Assembly: GCA_964412555.1 (NCBI GenBank)
Contig: CAYPPG010000068.1
Coordinates: forward strand, 1-42,240
Length of the DNA: 42,240 nucleotides
Reading direction: 5' to 3'
Source of the DNA: CAYPPG01 sp964412555
GTDB lineage: Bacteria; Hinthialibacterota; Hinthialibacteria; Hinthialibacterales; Hinthialibacteraceae
Part shown: positions 17,102-25,737 of the stretch, in pieces
Numbering within the stretch: position 1 is the first letter of the stretch
Layout of the letters: each line of letters starts with the position of its first letter
Program-made: the position numbers and the translations under genes
Notes under the pieces: generated by a model
The model's database searches: none
The model's input: the letters and a program-made list of their open reading frames with translations, nothing else
What the model was told of the DNA's origin: nothing

Positions 17102-19081
17102 ATGATTCAAGAAACATTCAAAAATATGAGGTTAAGCGTAAAAATCGGCTCGGGCTTTACATTGGTATTGATTTTACTGGTCCTTATGATCGGCATTGCC
17201 TACACAGCCCTGAAAGGCTCTTCGGACGGGTTCACTCAGTATCGGGAAATGGCACGGGACTCGAATCTGACCGGCAGTCTGCAAGCCAACATGTTGATGG
17301 TTCGAATGAATGTCAAAGATTTTCTGATCACCAGCAGCGAGAAGGACCAGCAAGAGTATGAAGAATATCTGAAGAAAATGAACGAATTTCTTCAGGAAGC
17401 GCATACAAACATCCAAGATCCGAAACGCGCAGAAAAAATTGACACCGTCGATTCTGCCATTCAAGAATATGAAGCCGCCTTCGTGAAAGTTGTGAATTTA
17501 CAAGAAGAGAGAAATCGGTTGCTGAATGATGTATTGAACAAGAAAGGTCCTATTATCGAACAGACTTTGACAAAAATCATGGCAAGCGCAGAGGAGGATA
17601 GTGCGAATAACGAAGTCTATCTTACAGGATTGGCCTTACGGAATTTGTTGCTTGCACGTCTACACGTCATGAAATTTCTGGATACGAACGAGTCACAATC
17701 CGTGGAACGCGTACAAAACGAATTCACACAACTGCAGGAACAATTGGATGCTCTTTCCCAAGCAGCCGGAACAGCCGAACGAAAAGAGAACCTTGTACAA
17801 ATCGCATCGCTAAAAAACGAATACATCGGAGCATTTGACAAACTCGTCAACACCATCACCGAGAGAAACAACATCGTGACCAACACCTTGGATCGTATCG
17901 GACCGGAAGTGGCCGCCAATGTGGAAGAGGTCAAATTGGACATCATGGCGGTGCAGGATGAATTAGGTCCTCAATTGGTTGCCTCCAATTCTAGCGCCAT
18001 CCAATCTCTTGGCATATTCGGGATTATTGCCATCCTTGCCGGAATCATATTGGCTGTGCTGATCATCCGTGCGATCGTCCGGCCACTTGCACAAAGTGTC
18101 GAATTTGCCCAACTTGTCGCCGAGGGAGATTTGACTCATCAAATCGAAATCGATCAAAAAGACGAAATCGGCTTATTGGTGAACGCCCTCAACTCGATGT
18201 CGAGCAAATTGAAAGAAGCCATCACCAACATTCAACAGTCCGCGGAACAAGTAGCCGCCGGAAGCGAAGAACTATCCGCTTCCTCACAAAACTTGGCAAG
18301 TTCCTCTTCGGAACAAGCTTCTAGTTTGGAAGAAACGTCCGCTTCGATCCAACAATTGACCGCCGCCATTGAACAAAACGCCGCCAATTCCCGTCAGGCC
18401 AATGAAATCGCCGGAAAATCGGCAAACGACGCCGAGCAGGGCGGCAAAGCCGTCGCCGAAACCGTTGCGGCCATGCGAAAAATTGCGGAGCAAATCGAAA
18501 TTGTGGATGACATCGCCGATCAAACCAACCTTCTCGCCCTCAACGCCGCCATCGAAGCCGCCCGTGCCGGTGAAATGGGGAAAGGATTCGCCGTTGTCGC
18601 CGTCGAGGTCCGAAAACTGGCGGAACGCTCCCAGCAGGCTGCCAAGGAAATCAGCGAACTGGCGCGTAATAGTGTAACCGGTGCTGAGCAAACCGGCAAA
18701 ATCATTCAACAAGTCGTTCCGGATATCCAGAAGACCTCTCAACTCGTACAGGAAATCACCATTACCTGCCAAGAGCAGTCGGAAGGCGCCAAGCAGATTC
18801 AACAGGCACTCAGTACATTGGATCAACTCACTCAACAAAATTCTTCCATCTCGGAAGAGAGCGCTTCCGCCAGTGAAGAACTTTCGGCCCAGTCGCAAGT
18901 CATGCAAGAAATGGTGTCTCTTTTCAAAATCGGATCAAACGGCAACAGAACGATCAATACCAAAGCGAACTTTCAACACAAACAATTGCCGTACGCCAAT
19001 ATGGAACAAAGTGCTTCCCTAACACGGAACACAAAAGCACACGAGATCAATTTTGACGAAGAATTCGAAGAAATCGTGTAA
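17102..19081 (+). CDS. Methyl-accepting chemotaxis protein with HBM-like helical sensor
   Basis: About 659 residues from the ATG at 17102, which has an AAAGGGA ribosome site; the open frame extends back to 16946 but the added 52 residues are polar and precede the natural start. TM1 about 16-38 is followed by a long (about 260 residues) periplasmic helical region resembling the helical bimodular (HBM) sensor (TGSLQANMLMVRMNVKDFLI, RNLLLARLHVMKFLD). TM2 lies at about 303-325, then HAMP and a signalling domain nearly identical in its tip to that of the preceding receptor. HBM receptors of known function bind organic acids. It is 156 bp from the preceding receptor and likely cotranscribed. No che genes are nearby, so the CheA/CheW partners must be encoded elsewhere. 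Confidence 0.92.
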   Translation: MIQETFKNMRLSVKIGSGFTLVLILLVLMIGIAYTALKGSSDGFTQYREMARDSNLTGSLQANMLMVRMNVKDFLITSSEKDQQEYEEYLKKMNEFLQEAHTNIQDPKRAEKIDTVDSAIQEYEAAFVKVVNLQEERNRLLNDVLNKKGPIIEQTLTKIMASAEEDSANNEVYLTGLALRNLLLARLHVMKFLDTNESQSVERVQNEFTQLQEQLDALSQAAGTAERKENLVQIASLKNEYIGAFDKLVNTITERNNIVTNTLDRIGPEVAANVEEVKLDIMAVQDELGPQLVASNSSAIQSLGIFGIIAILAGIILAVLIIRAIVRPLAQSVEFAQLVAEGDLTHQIEIDQKDEIGLLVNALNSMSSKLKEAITNIQQSAEQVAAGSEELSASSQNLASSSSEQASSLEETSASIQQLTAAIEQNAANSRQANEIAGKSANDAEQGGKAVAETVAAMRKIAEQIEIVDDIADQTNLLALNAAIEAARAGEMGKGFAVVAVEVRKLAERSQQAAKEISELARNSVTGAEQTGKIIQQVVPDIQKTSQLVQEITITCQEQSEGAKQIQQALSTLDQLTQQNSSISEESASASEELSAQSQVMQEMVSLFKIGSNGNRTINTKANFQHKQLPYANMEQSASLTRNTKAHEINFDEEFEEIV

Positions 19082-19097
19082 TCCCCAAACGGAGTAG

Positions 19098-19133
19098 CGA
19101 GACGGGAGCGATATTCATATCACTCCCGTTTCG
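19098..19133 (+). terminator. Strong hairpin after chemoreceptor gene
   Basis: A 17-bp stem (CGAGACGGGAGCGATAT against ATATCACTCCCGTTTCG, one wobble and one mismatch) with a 2-base loop starts 16 bases after the chemoreceptor stop. No T-tract follows, so it is either a non-canonical terminator or a transcript-protecting 3' stem-loop. Confidence 0.5.
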
Positions 19134-19191
19134 CCATCAGTGAATCATTGAGACATAATCAATTAATCAAAATTATTATTTGGTAAATAGT

Positions 19192-21888
19192 ATGAATACA
19201 CCTCTTCATGTATTGATAGTCGAAGACAACGAAGATGACGCACTTTTATTACTGGAAGAACTACGCTGCAGCGGGTATGAACCGGTTTCTGAACGAGTCT
19301 ACAGCGCCGCAGCAATGAGAAAGGCGCTGCATCACCAATCGTGGGATCTCGTGATCTCCGATTATTCCATGCCGCAATTCTGTGGTTCCGCCGCTTTGGC
19401 CGTCTTGAAAGAATCCGGATTGGATCTCCCCTTCATCATCGTTTCCGGAGCGATTGGGGAAGAGACCGCCGTGTCGGCCATGAAAGCCGGCGCTCATGAT
19501 TATATCCAAAAAGACAATCTCACACGCCTGGTTCCCGCCATCGAACGCGAACTACGGGAAGCCGAAATACGCAGGGAGCAGAAACAAACAAAGAAGGCCT
19601 TGGACGAATCGGAAGAGTTTCACCGCGTTATCCTCACCAACATTTCGGATGCCGTATTCATTACCAACAACGAAGGACAGTTTGTATATGTTGGTCCCAA
19701 TGTCGATTACATTTTTGGATATTCGAAAGAAGAAGTCTGGAATTTCGGTACAATCGATAAATTACTCGGTTCGAATCTCTACACCATCTCTGAATTGGAA
19801 CAGCAAAATGAAATCCGTAATATCGAACGGGAAATCATCGATAAGAACGGAGATAGTCATTTTGTCTTGATCAATGTCAAACAGGTATCGATACTCGACG
19901 GAACAAATTTATTTACCTGCCGAGACGTCACAGAGCGAAAAATCGTTCTCGATGCTCTGAAAGAAAGTGAACAACGATTGATCGAAGCACAACGAATTGC
20001 ACAGCTCGGGCATTGGGAATGGCACATCCAAACCGGCCACCTCTATTGGTCTGATGAAATCTATCGTATCTTCGGATTGAATCATCAAATATATCAACCC
20101 ACATACGATTCATTTCTTAAAAAAATCCATCCCGAGGATCGGGAAATGGTACAACAAGCCGTCAATTCCGCTCTGGCGGAACAGCACCGTTATAGCATCG
20201 ATCATCGCATCATTTTATCCACCGGAGAAATCCGTATTGTTCATGAAGAGGGAAAAACAATTTTCGATGAAAACAGTATTGCCGTCCGAATGATCGGAAC
20301 GATTCAGGATATAACCGAATTCAAGAATACCGAACGCCAAGTGAACATTCTCACCAATACCGTGGAACAAACCGCGGACGACGTTGTCATCACCGATGTC
20401 AAAGGAAACATTCTCTACATCAATCCTTCTTTTGAAAAAATGACAGGGTACACCAAAGAAGAGGTCATCGGCCAGAATCCTCGGATATTGAAATCCGGCA
20501 AACACGATAAAGAATTTTATGATATTCTTTGGACCACCATCACAGCCGGTGACACCTTCCAAGATGTATTCATCAACAAGAAAAAGAACGGCGAACTCTA
20601 TTATATCGAAAAAACCATCTCGCCATTGAAAGACCCACAAGGGAATATCACACATTTCGTCGCAACCGGAAAAAACATTACCGAACGGGTTAAAGCGGAA
20701 CAAGAAAAAGCCGAACTCGAGGGACAATTACGTCAATCGCAAAAAATGGAGGCCATCGGCCGGCTGGCGGGTGGCATCGCACACGATTTCAACAATCTCC
20801 TTACCGTCATCAATGGATACAGTGATATTCTTCTGAACCAAACTCCCCCCAATAGTCCTATGAAAAAACACCTTGAAAATATCGCCGGGGCGGGTGAGCG
20901 TGCTTCGACTCTTGTCCGGCAACTGTTGGCCTTCAGCCGTAAACAGATCATCCAACCAAGACCGGTCAACATCAATCAGATCGTGGAAGATATGGAAAAA
21001 ATTTTGCGCCGATTGATCGGAGAGGACATCGAATTCGCCGCTTCGTATGATCACGATCTCGGAGAAATTCTAGCGGATCCTGGACAAATCGAGCAAGTCA
21101 TTATGAACATTGTCGTGAATGCGCGGGACGCCATGCCGAACGGAGGTTCCCTTACCTTGGAAACAACGACTATGGTGTTATCCGAAGAAATGAGTTGGCG
21201 GCATATGGCATTGAATCCCGGAAAATATGCCTGTTTATCGATCAGTGATACGGGATGCGGAATGGATAAAACTACTCAAAGTTTGATTTTCGAACCCTTC
21301 TTTACTACCAAAGAAGAAGGCAAAGGCACCGGGCTGGGATTGGCGACGGTGTATGGGATCGTGAAACAAGCGGGAGGTGATATTTATGTATATAGTGAAC
21401 TGGATAAAGGAACCATCTTCAAAATTTATTTCCCTTTCCATTCTCCAGTCCATTCTGGCGAATTGTCAAACTCCGGTCCGGAGATCATATCGAACGGGAC
21501 TGAAACCATACTTGTAGTGGAAGATGAAGACAGCGTGCGAGCCTTAGCGTGTAATGTCCTCAAAGTGCGAGGTTATACTGTCCTAGAAGCCGCAAGTGGA
21601 GAGGAAGCCCTGCAAATCGCTTCTCGTTACAATAAACACATTCACTTGGCAGTAACAGACGTCGTCATGCCTCAAATGAGCGGCCGTGAATTTGTGGATC
21701 GCTTGCTTGAAATAAAACCGGATGTCAACGTATTATATATGTCCGGTTATACCGACGAAATTATCGCACCCCATGGTGTTCTCAGCGATGAAACGCATTT
21801 CCTTGAAAAACCATTCACTCCTGCTAAACTTGCCGCGAAAGTACGAGAAGTGCTTGAAAACCCACACCCCGTCCTCGTAGGCACATGA
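19192..21888 (+). CDS. REC-PAS-PAS-PAS-HisKA-HATPase-REC hybrid sensor kinase
   Basis: About 898 residues from the ATG at 19192 (an in-frame TTG at 19180 is possible). Order: receiver (about 5-121, SDYSMP), PAS (about 143-255), PAS (about 264-381), PAS (about 384-500), HisKA with GGIAHDFNNLL (His531), HATPase (N box NIVVNARDAMP, DTGCGM, GKGTGLGLATVYGI) and a C-terminal receiver (about 770-890, VTDVVMPQMSG; CheY-like Lys in EKPF). It is cytosolic. The first receiver and linker match those of the sigma-54 activator at 12895 (shared HDYI-K, VPAIERELREA). The kinase could phosphorylate that activator, but this is inference. No good ribosome site is visible. Confidence 0.93.
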   Translation: MNTPLHVLIVEDNEDDALLLLEELRCSGYEPVSERVYSAAAMRKALHHQSWDLVISDYSMPQFCGSAALAVLKESGLDLPFIIVSGAIGEETAVSAMKAGAHDYIQKDNLTRLVPAIERELREAEIRREQKQTKKALDESEEFHRVILTNISDAVFITNNEGQFVYVGPNVDYIFGYSKEEVWNFGTIDKLLGSNLYTISELEQQNEIRNIEREIIDKNGDSHFVLINVKQVSILDGTNLFTCRDVTERKIVLDALKESEQRLIEAQRIAQLGHWEWHIQTGHLYWSDEIYRIFGLNHQIYQPTYDSFLKKIHPEDREMVQQAVNSALAEQHRYSIDHRIILSTGEIRIVHEEGKTIFDENSIAVRMIGTIQDITEFKNTERQVNILTNTVEQTADDVVITDVKGNILYINPSFEKMTGYTKEEVIGQNPRILKSGKHDKEFYDILWTTITAGDTFQDVFINKKKNGELYYIEKTISPLKDPQGNITHFVATGKNITERVKAEQEKAELEGQLRQSQKMEAIGRLAGGIAHDFNNLLTVINGYSDILLNQTPPNSPMKKHLENIAGAGERASTLVRQLLAFSRKQIIQPRPVNINQIVEDMEKILRRLIGEDIEFAASYDHDLGEILADPGQIEQVIMNIVVNARDAMPNGGSLTLETTTMVLSEEMSWRHMALNPGKYACLSISDTGCGMDKTTQSLIFEPFFTTKEEGKGTGLGLATVYGIVKQAGGDIYVYSELDKGTIFKIYFPFHSPVHSGELSNSGPEIISNGTETILVVEDEDSVRALACNVLKVRGYTVLEAASGEEALQIASRYNKHIHLAVTDVVMPQMSGREFVDRLLEIKPDVNVLYMSGYTDEIIAPHGVLSDETHFLEKPFTPAKLAAKVREVLENPHPVLVGT

Positions 21889-21904
21889 AAGGTGTAAACA
21901 AAGT

Positions 21905-22210
21905 CTACCCATCTCATTCGCATTGCGGGTACCATGGGTAAGCGAAGTTTACCCATGTCATTTGCATTGCGGGTACCATGGGTAAGCGAAGTTTACCCAT
22001 GTCATTTGCATTGCGGGTNNNNNNNNNNNNNNNNNNNNNNNNNNNNNNNNNNNNNNNNNNNNNNNNNNNNNNNNNNNNNNNNNNNNNNNNNNNNNNNNNN
22101 NNNNNNNNNNNNNNNNNNGCATTGCGGGTACCATGGGTAAGCGAAGTCTACCCATGTCATTCGCATTGCGGGTACCATGGGTAAGCGAAGTCTACCCATG
22201 TCATTTGCAC
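21905..22210. repeat. 44-bp tandem repeat array with embedded hairpin and assembly gap
   Basis: Units of 44 bp (21931-21974, 21975-22018, 22130-22173, and a partial from 22174) carry CCATGGGTAAGCGAAGT followed by a TACCCATG arm, giving a stem with a 9-base loop, then CATTYGCATTGCGGGT. Units vary only at a few positions (e.g. TTT/TCT in the loop). A 100-N gap interrupts the array. The core GGGTAAGCGAAGTCTACCC is the exact reverse complement of the core of the repeat at 12753. No spacers occur between units, so this is not CRISPR. The flanks up to 22254 hold nothing else recognisable. Confidence 0.92.
22019..22118. other. Scaffold gap (100 N)
   Basis: Exactly 100 undetermined bases inside the 44-bp repeat array; array length and the continuity of the flanking genes are therefore uncertain. 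Confidence 0.97.
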
Positions 22211-22254
22211 TCTACACCTGTACAGCGCTCCCCTCCTTTACTTAATCCAATCCA

Positions 22255-23592
22255 TCAGAGATTCGGAGAAATTTGACGGGGAAGCCACAGAATCACATCT
22301 TCGGGGAGATAGGTAATAATCATGAGAGTCAAAACCATAGACGCGTAAAAGGGCAACATCGGCTTGATCAATTTCGTGATCGTCGTCCCCCCGACCCCAC
22401 AACCGACAAACAAGACGGTTCCTACCGGCGGCGTGCAAATCCCAATGCACAAATTGACAATCATGATCAACCCGAAATGGATGGGATGCATATGCAGCGT
22501 CGTTACGGCAATCTGGCTGAATATCGGGGTGAAAATCAGAACCGCCGGGGTCATATCCATAAATGTTCCGACAAACAATAAAATCAAATTGATGATCAGC
22601 AACAACACATATTGATTATCCGTCAGACTCAATAAAGTTTCACTGACCATCTGCGGCAGTTCCAATCGAACCATCAAGTTCCCCATTGCCTTGCTGGTTG
22701 CAATCAGAATAAAAATGAACGCGGTCGTAATGGCAGTGGTTTTCAATATCGGAGGCAAATCCCGCCATCGAACCTTTTTATACACGAACACCGCCAGAAT
22801 GAACGAATAAATGACCGCCGCCGCACTCGCCTGCGTGGCGGTAAAAAGTCCGCCGATAATCCCCCCAAGCACAATGACCATCAACAGCATACTCAAAATC
22901 GAACGCTTAAAGCGTTTGATCCCCTCAAGGAAAGAAACGCCCCCCGTCGGTTTGACACCCTTTTTCACTGCATGAAACGCAGCAACCAGCATAAGCCCGA
23001 GGCCGATAATGATCCCCGGCAAAAATCCTCCCATAAACATCGCCGCTACATCGACCGACCGCCCTCCGACATCCCCCCACGCCACGGCATAGACGATCAT
23101 GATATTCGACGGTGGAATCACAAGCCCCAACGTCGCCGCCGACAACGTCAACGATGTGCTGAATTCCCGGTCATATCCTTCCCGCCGCATTTCCGGAATC
23201 ATGAATGCGCCGATGGAACTGGTCGCCGCCGTAGCCGATCCCGAGATCGCGCCAAACAACATACACGCCATCACATTCGCGTAACAAAGCCCTCCCACGA
23301 CGCGCCCGAACAACACATCCGCAAAGTCAATCAACCGGCGCGCAATCCCCCCCGATCCCATTAACAATCCGGAGAGAACGAACATGGGAATCGCCAGCAG
23401 AGCATACGAGTCGATCCCATGCCACATATCCTTCGCCACCTGCATAAACACAAGCATGGGACGATCCGGCCACAAACAGAGATAGGATAAGACGGTCGAA
23501 ATTCCGATCGCGAATGCAATGGGAATATTATGCAATATCAAGACAACAAACGCTGCAATCAGAACAACGGTTGCCAATATCTCAGGGGTCAT
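22255..23592 (-). CDS. dctM: TRAP transporter large permease (DctM type)
   Basis: About 445 residues from the ATG at 23592, whose ATGA overlaps the stop of the small-permease gene; the frame remains open further upstream, but only across that gene. It is very hydrophobic with about 12 helices. Family signatures: IPMFVLSGLLMGSGGIARRL, an internal GGIIGGLFTATQASAAAVIY segment and TPPVGTVLFVGCGVGGTTI near the C-terminus. It forms the sodium-driven transport channel with the small permease. It is the last gene of the leftward pectate lyase-KdgF-TRAP cluster. Confidence 0.95.
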   Translation of the reverse strand: MTPEILATVVLIAAFVVLILHNIPIAFAIGISTVLSYLCLWPDRPMLVFMQVAKDMWHGIDSYALLAIPMFVLSGLLMGSGGIARRLIDFADVLFGRVVGGLCYANVMACMLFGAISGSATAATSSIGAFMIPEMRREGYDREFSTSLTLSAATLGLVIPPSNIMIVYAVAWGDVGGRSVDVAAMFMGGFLPGIIIGLGLMLVAAFHAVKKGVKPTGGVSFLEGIKRFKRSILSMLLMVIVLGGIIGGLFTATQASAAAVIYSFILAVFVYKKVRWRDLPPILKTTAITTAFIFILIATSKAMGNLMVRLELPQMVSETLLSLTDNQYVLLLIINLILLFVGTFMDMTPAVLIFTPIFSQIAVTTLHMHPIHFGLIMIVNLCIGICTPPVGTVLFVGCGVGGTTITKLIKPMLPFYASMVLTLMIITYLPEDVILWLPRQISPNL

Positions 23593-24203
23593 CGATTGGA
23601 TTGTTCCTTTTCTTCGAATTCCGTCTCTCCGACAGGTTTCGGATGAGTAAAATGATAGATGCAATACACCAGATTCAAGACACCGGTTATGATTAAAACC
23701 AGGTAAAACCACCCCCGATTGAGCAGTTCAAAACCCGGCATTTTCGAACCGAGTGAAAACGCCTTATAACAAACCAAATAACCGCCCATCACCAAAACGG
23801 TCAATGAAAACAAGGCGATCAATGTGGTGGATATATAATCGAGAATGAATCGAACTTTGGGAGGATAAAGCCGCACCAGCGCATCCACCCCCAAATGGGA
23901 ACGATAGCGTAAAGCCAGCGCGCTTCCCAATATACCGATCCAAACGAGCAAAGTTTGAGAAGCGGTATTCACCGGCGCCGATACATTCGCGACAAAACTC
24001 ATCACACCGCCCAATGCATTACGCAGAGAAGAAGGAGTTTTAGTTACGGATTCCTCCTCCAAGGATTGTATCCACGCGCTGGTGATAGGCTGAATAGCGG
24101 CATTCAAAACGATTTCCGCCGTGATGCTGAACACCATCGCGATCACGAGCACGATAAGAACGAAAGTCAGCGTTTGATCCAAGCGATTCCAAAAAGTTTG
24201 CAA
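23589..24203 (-). CDS. dctQ: TRAP transporter small permease (DctQ type)
   Basis: A 204-residue protein with four hydrophobic helices (about 12-32, 72-98, 122-145, 163-184), the expected DctQ topology. The segment between helices 1 and 2 is longer than usual (about 40 residues, polar, EEESVTKTPSSLRN). It pairs with the large permease encoded immediately downstream by a 4-nt overlap and with the binding protein encoded 18 bp upstream. The ribosome site is an AAGGAGC sequence before the ATG. Confidence 0.9.
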   Translation of the reverse strand: MQTFWNRLDQTLTFVLIVLVIAMVFSITAEIVLNAAIQPITSAWIQSLEEESVTKTPSSLRNALGGVMSFVANVSAPVNTASQTLLVWIGILGSALALRYRSHLGVDALVRLYPPKVRFILDYISTTLIALFSLTVLVMGGYLVCYKAFSLGSKMPGFELLNRGWFYLVLIITGVLNLVYCIYHFTHPKPVGETEFEEKEQSNR

Positions 24204-24221
24204 GTTTTGCTCCTTGAATAA

Positions 24222-25220
24222 TTATTGCACCGCACGGATTCGTTCCACGTATTCCATGATTTCCGTTCCCTCAAACTCGTCGTATATCGGTTTCGTCGCT
24301 TCGACAAAAGGCGTTTTGTCTTCCGGATACGTGAAGGTAACACCTTCCGATTTCATGGTTTCAATCTGCTCCAGATTCGCCTGTTTCCACAGTTTCTTTT
24401 GGAACTCTTTCGCCACCTCGGCGGAATCCATAATGATTTGTTGCTCTTCTGCGGCTAGCGCTTTCCAACGCGCATTGCTCATCAGCAAAATATCCGGAAT
24501 ACAGACATGCTCATCGAAAATATAATAAGGAGCCACATTATAATGCCGTGTCGTGTAATAACTGGGAATATTGTTTTCCGCTCCCTGCACCACCCCGGTA
24601 TCCAGCGCCGTATACAGCTCCGAAAACGCGATTTGTTGCGGAGAAGCCCCCAATGTCTCGACCAGTTTCTGCATCATGACGCTTTTTTGCACACGGATTT
24701 TAATGCCTTGCAAATCCGCCGGCGTTTCAACTTTCTTTTTCGTATAAAACGACCGCGCTCCCGCATCAAAATAACAGATGCCTTTCAAGTTCTGATCGAC
24801 CGCCATATCCAGCAATTCATCTCCGATCTCCCCATCAAGTACTTTCCACATATGCTCTTCATCTCGAAAGAGATAAGGCAATGAATACACTTTTGCCAAT
24901 TCCGCCTTCGTTTCGAGAATGGTCGATGAGATTTTCGTGAAAGCATCGGTGTCATTACTAACGTTATCGCACAGTTCCTGCTCATTCCCAAGTGTCCCAC
25001 CCGGCTGAATCTTGATCTCCATCGTCCCCTTGCTGCGCTGTTTCACTTCCTCTGCGAATGTTTCCAGCGCCTTGTGGACAGGGTGATCTGTGTTCAACAC
25101 ATGGGGCAGGCTGAAAGTGCGGACAGCAGGCGATTCACCATCGCCACCTCCGCAAGAAAACAAAAAGCCTGTGATCGATACTAACGTTAAAAAACCACCA
25201 AATTTCAATAGTCGATTCAT
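24222..25220 (-). CDS. dctP: TRAP transporter substrate-binding lipoprotein (DctP type)
   Basis: A 332-residue periplasmic binding protein. The signal sequence ends LFSC with Cys23 as the probable lipidation site, followed by GGGDGE. DctP-family features: GGTLGNEQELCDNV, YTKKKVETPADLQGIKIRV with Arg176 as the conserved ligand-carboxylate-binding residue, SPQQIAFSELYTALDTG and the GAENN motif. Such proteins deliver organic acids or uronates to the DctQM permease. The neighbouring KdgF and pectate lyase genes point to a galacturonate-type or unsaturated-uronate ligand (inference). Confidence 0.93.
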   Translation of the reverse strand: MNRLLKFGGFLTLVSITGFLFSCGGGDGESPAVRTFSLPHVLNTDHPVHKALETFAEEVKQRSKGTMEIKIQPGGTLGNEQELCDNVSNDTDAFTKISSTILETKAELAKVYSLPYLFRDEEHMWKVLDGEIGDELLDMAVDQNLKGICYFDAGARSFYTKKKVETPADLQGIKIRVQKSVMMQKLVETLGASPQQIAFSELYTALDTGVVQGAENNIPSYYTTRHYNVAPYYIFDEHVCIPDILLMSNARWKALAAEEQQIIMDSAEVAKEFQKKLWKQANLEQIETMKSEGVTFTYPEDKTPFVEATKPIYDEFEGTEIMEYVERIRAVQ

Positions 25221-25266
25221 CAGTCAAATACCTCGTTCCTCTATCAATATAGTTTGCACATATTTC

Positions 25267-25605
25267 TTATGATGATTGTTGCTGGGCTAAAAAATCTTCT
25301 CGCTGAGGAGTGAAAACGTCGAAAATCTTGCCATCCTCCAGCGCCACCACTCCGTGCGGGACATTGGGACCGGCATAATAGGTGTCTCCCGCTTCGACGA
25401 TTTCTTTTTTTCCTTCCATATTCAATTCGAAGCGGCCTTTGACAATATAACCGATCTGCTCATGGGGATGAGAATGAATTTCACCGACAGCGCCTTTCTG
25501 AAAGGTAAACTCCACCGCCATAAGTTGTCCGCCAAGCGAGAGAATTTTTCGTTCCACACCGGCTCCAAGGGTTAACGCGTTTTTTGTAGCGTTCTTTACA
25601 ATCAT
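25267..25605 (-). CDS. kdgF: KdgF-type cupin, unsaturated uronate ring-opening
   Basis: A 112-residue single-domain cupin, the full length of KdgF. Metal-ligand positions are His44, His46 and Gln50 in HSHPHEQ and His84 in PNVPHG; the ends KGAVGEIHSHPHEQ and LEDGKIFDVFTPQREDFL are highly characteristic of KdgF. The enzyme converts the 4,5-unsaturated uronate released by lyases and GH105/GH88 enzymes to the linear keto form that enters the KDG pathway. It lies between the lyase gene and the TRAP genes on the same strand. Its ribosome site AGGAGA is part of a palindrome (AGGAGATTCTCCT) just before the ATG. Confidence 0.9.
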   Translation of the reverse strand: MIVKNATKNALTLGAGVERKILSLGGQLMAVEFTFQKGAVGEIHSHPHEQIGYIVKGRFELNMEGKKEIVEAGDTYYAGPNVPHGVVALEDGKIFDVFTPQREDFLAQQQSS

Positions 25606-25606
25606 A

Positions 25607-25619
25607 GGAGAATCTCCTC
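25607..25619 (-). promoter_or_regulatory. kdgF ribosome site inside a small palindrome
   Basis: AGGAGATTCTCCT immediately precedes the kdgF ATG on the minus strand; its two 6-base arms pair perfectly around a single T. A one-base loop cannot form as such, so the outer pairs would have to open, but the anti-Shine-Dalgarno arm lies right next to the ribosome site. Confidence 0.45.
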
Positions 25620-25620
25620 T

Positions 25621-25673
25621 TGTGCAGACAGGATGTCCGCTTCACAATATTTCTGTGCAGACAGGATGTCCGC
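25621..25673. repeat. Two identical hairpin repeats (33-bp period)
   Basis: The 20-mer TGTGCAGACAGGATGTCCGC occurs at 25621-25640 and 25654-25673. Each folds as GCAGACA-GGA-TGTCCGC; on the minus strand, the transcribed direction, all seven pairs form with one G-U. They lie between the pectate lyase stop and the kdgF start and belong to the same structural family as the hairpins at 40542 and 40652. Confidence 0.75.
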
Positions 25674-25737
25674 ACCACAATTGTTTGTCTTGACGATTTT
25701 ATCGTGATTTTGATGTTTTTATAGAACATCGCCGTTT

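Noticed and set aside
21905..22210. CRISPR array
   Set aside because: The 44-bp units are directly contiguous with no variable spacers and no cas genes are near.
23593..23712. N-terminal extension of the TRAP large permease
   Set aside because: It lies wholly inside the small-permease gene; the ATGA overlap at 23589-23592 is the natural start.
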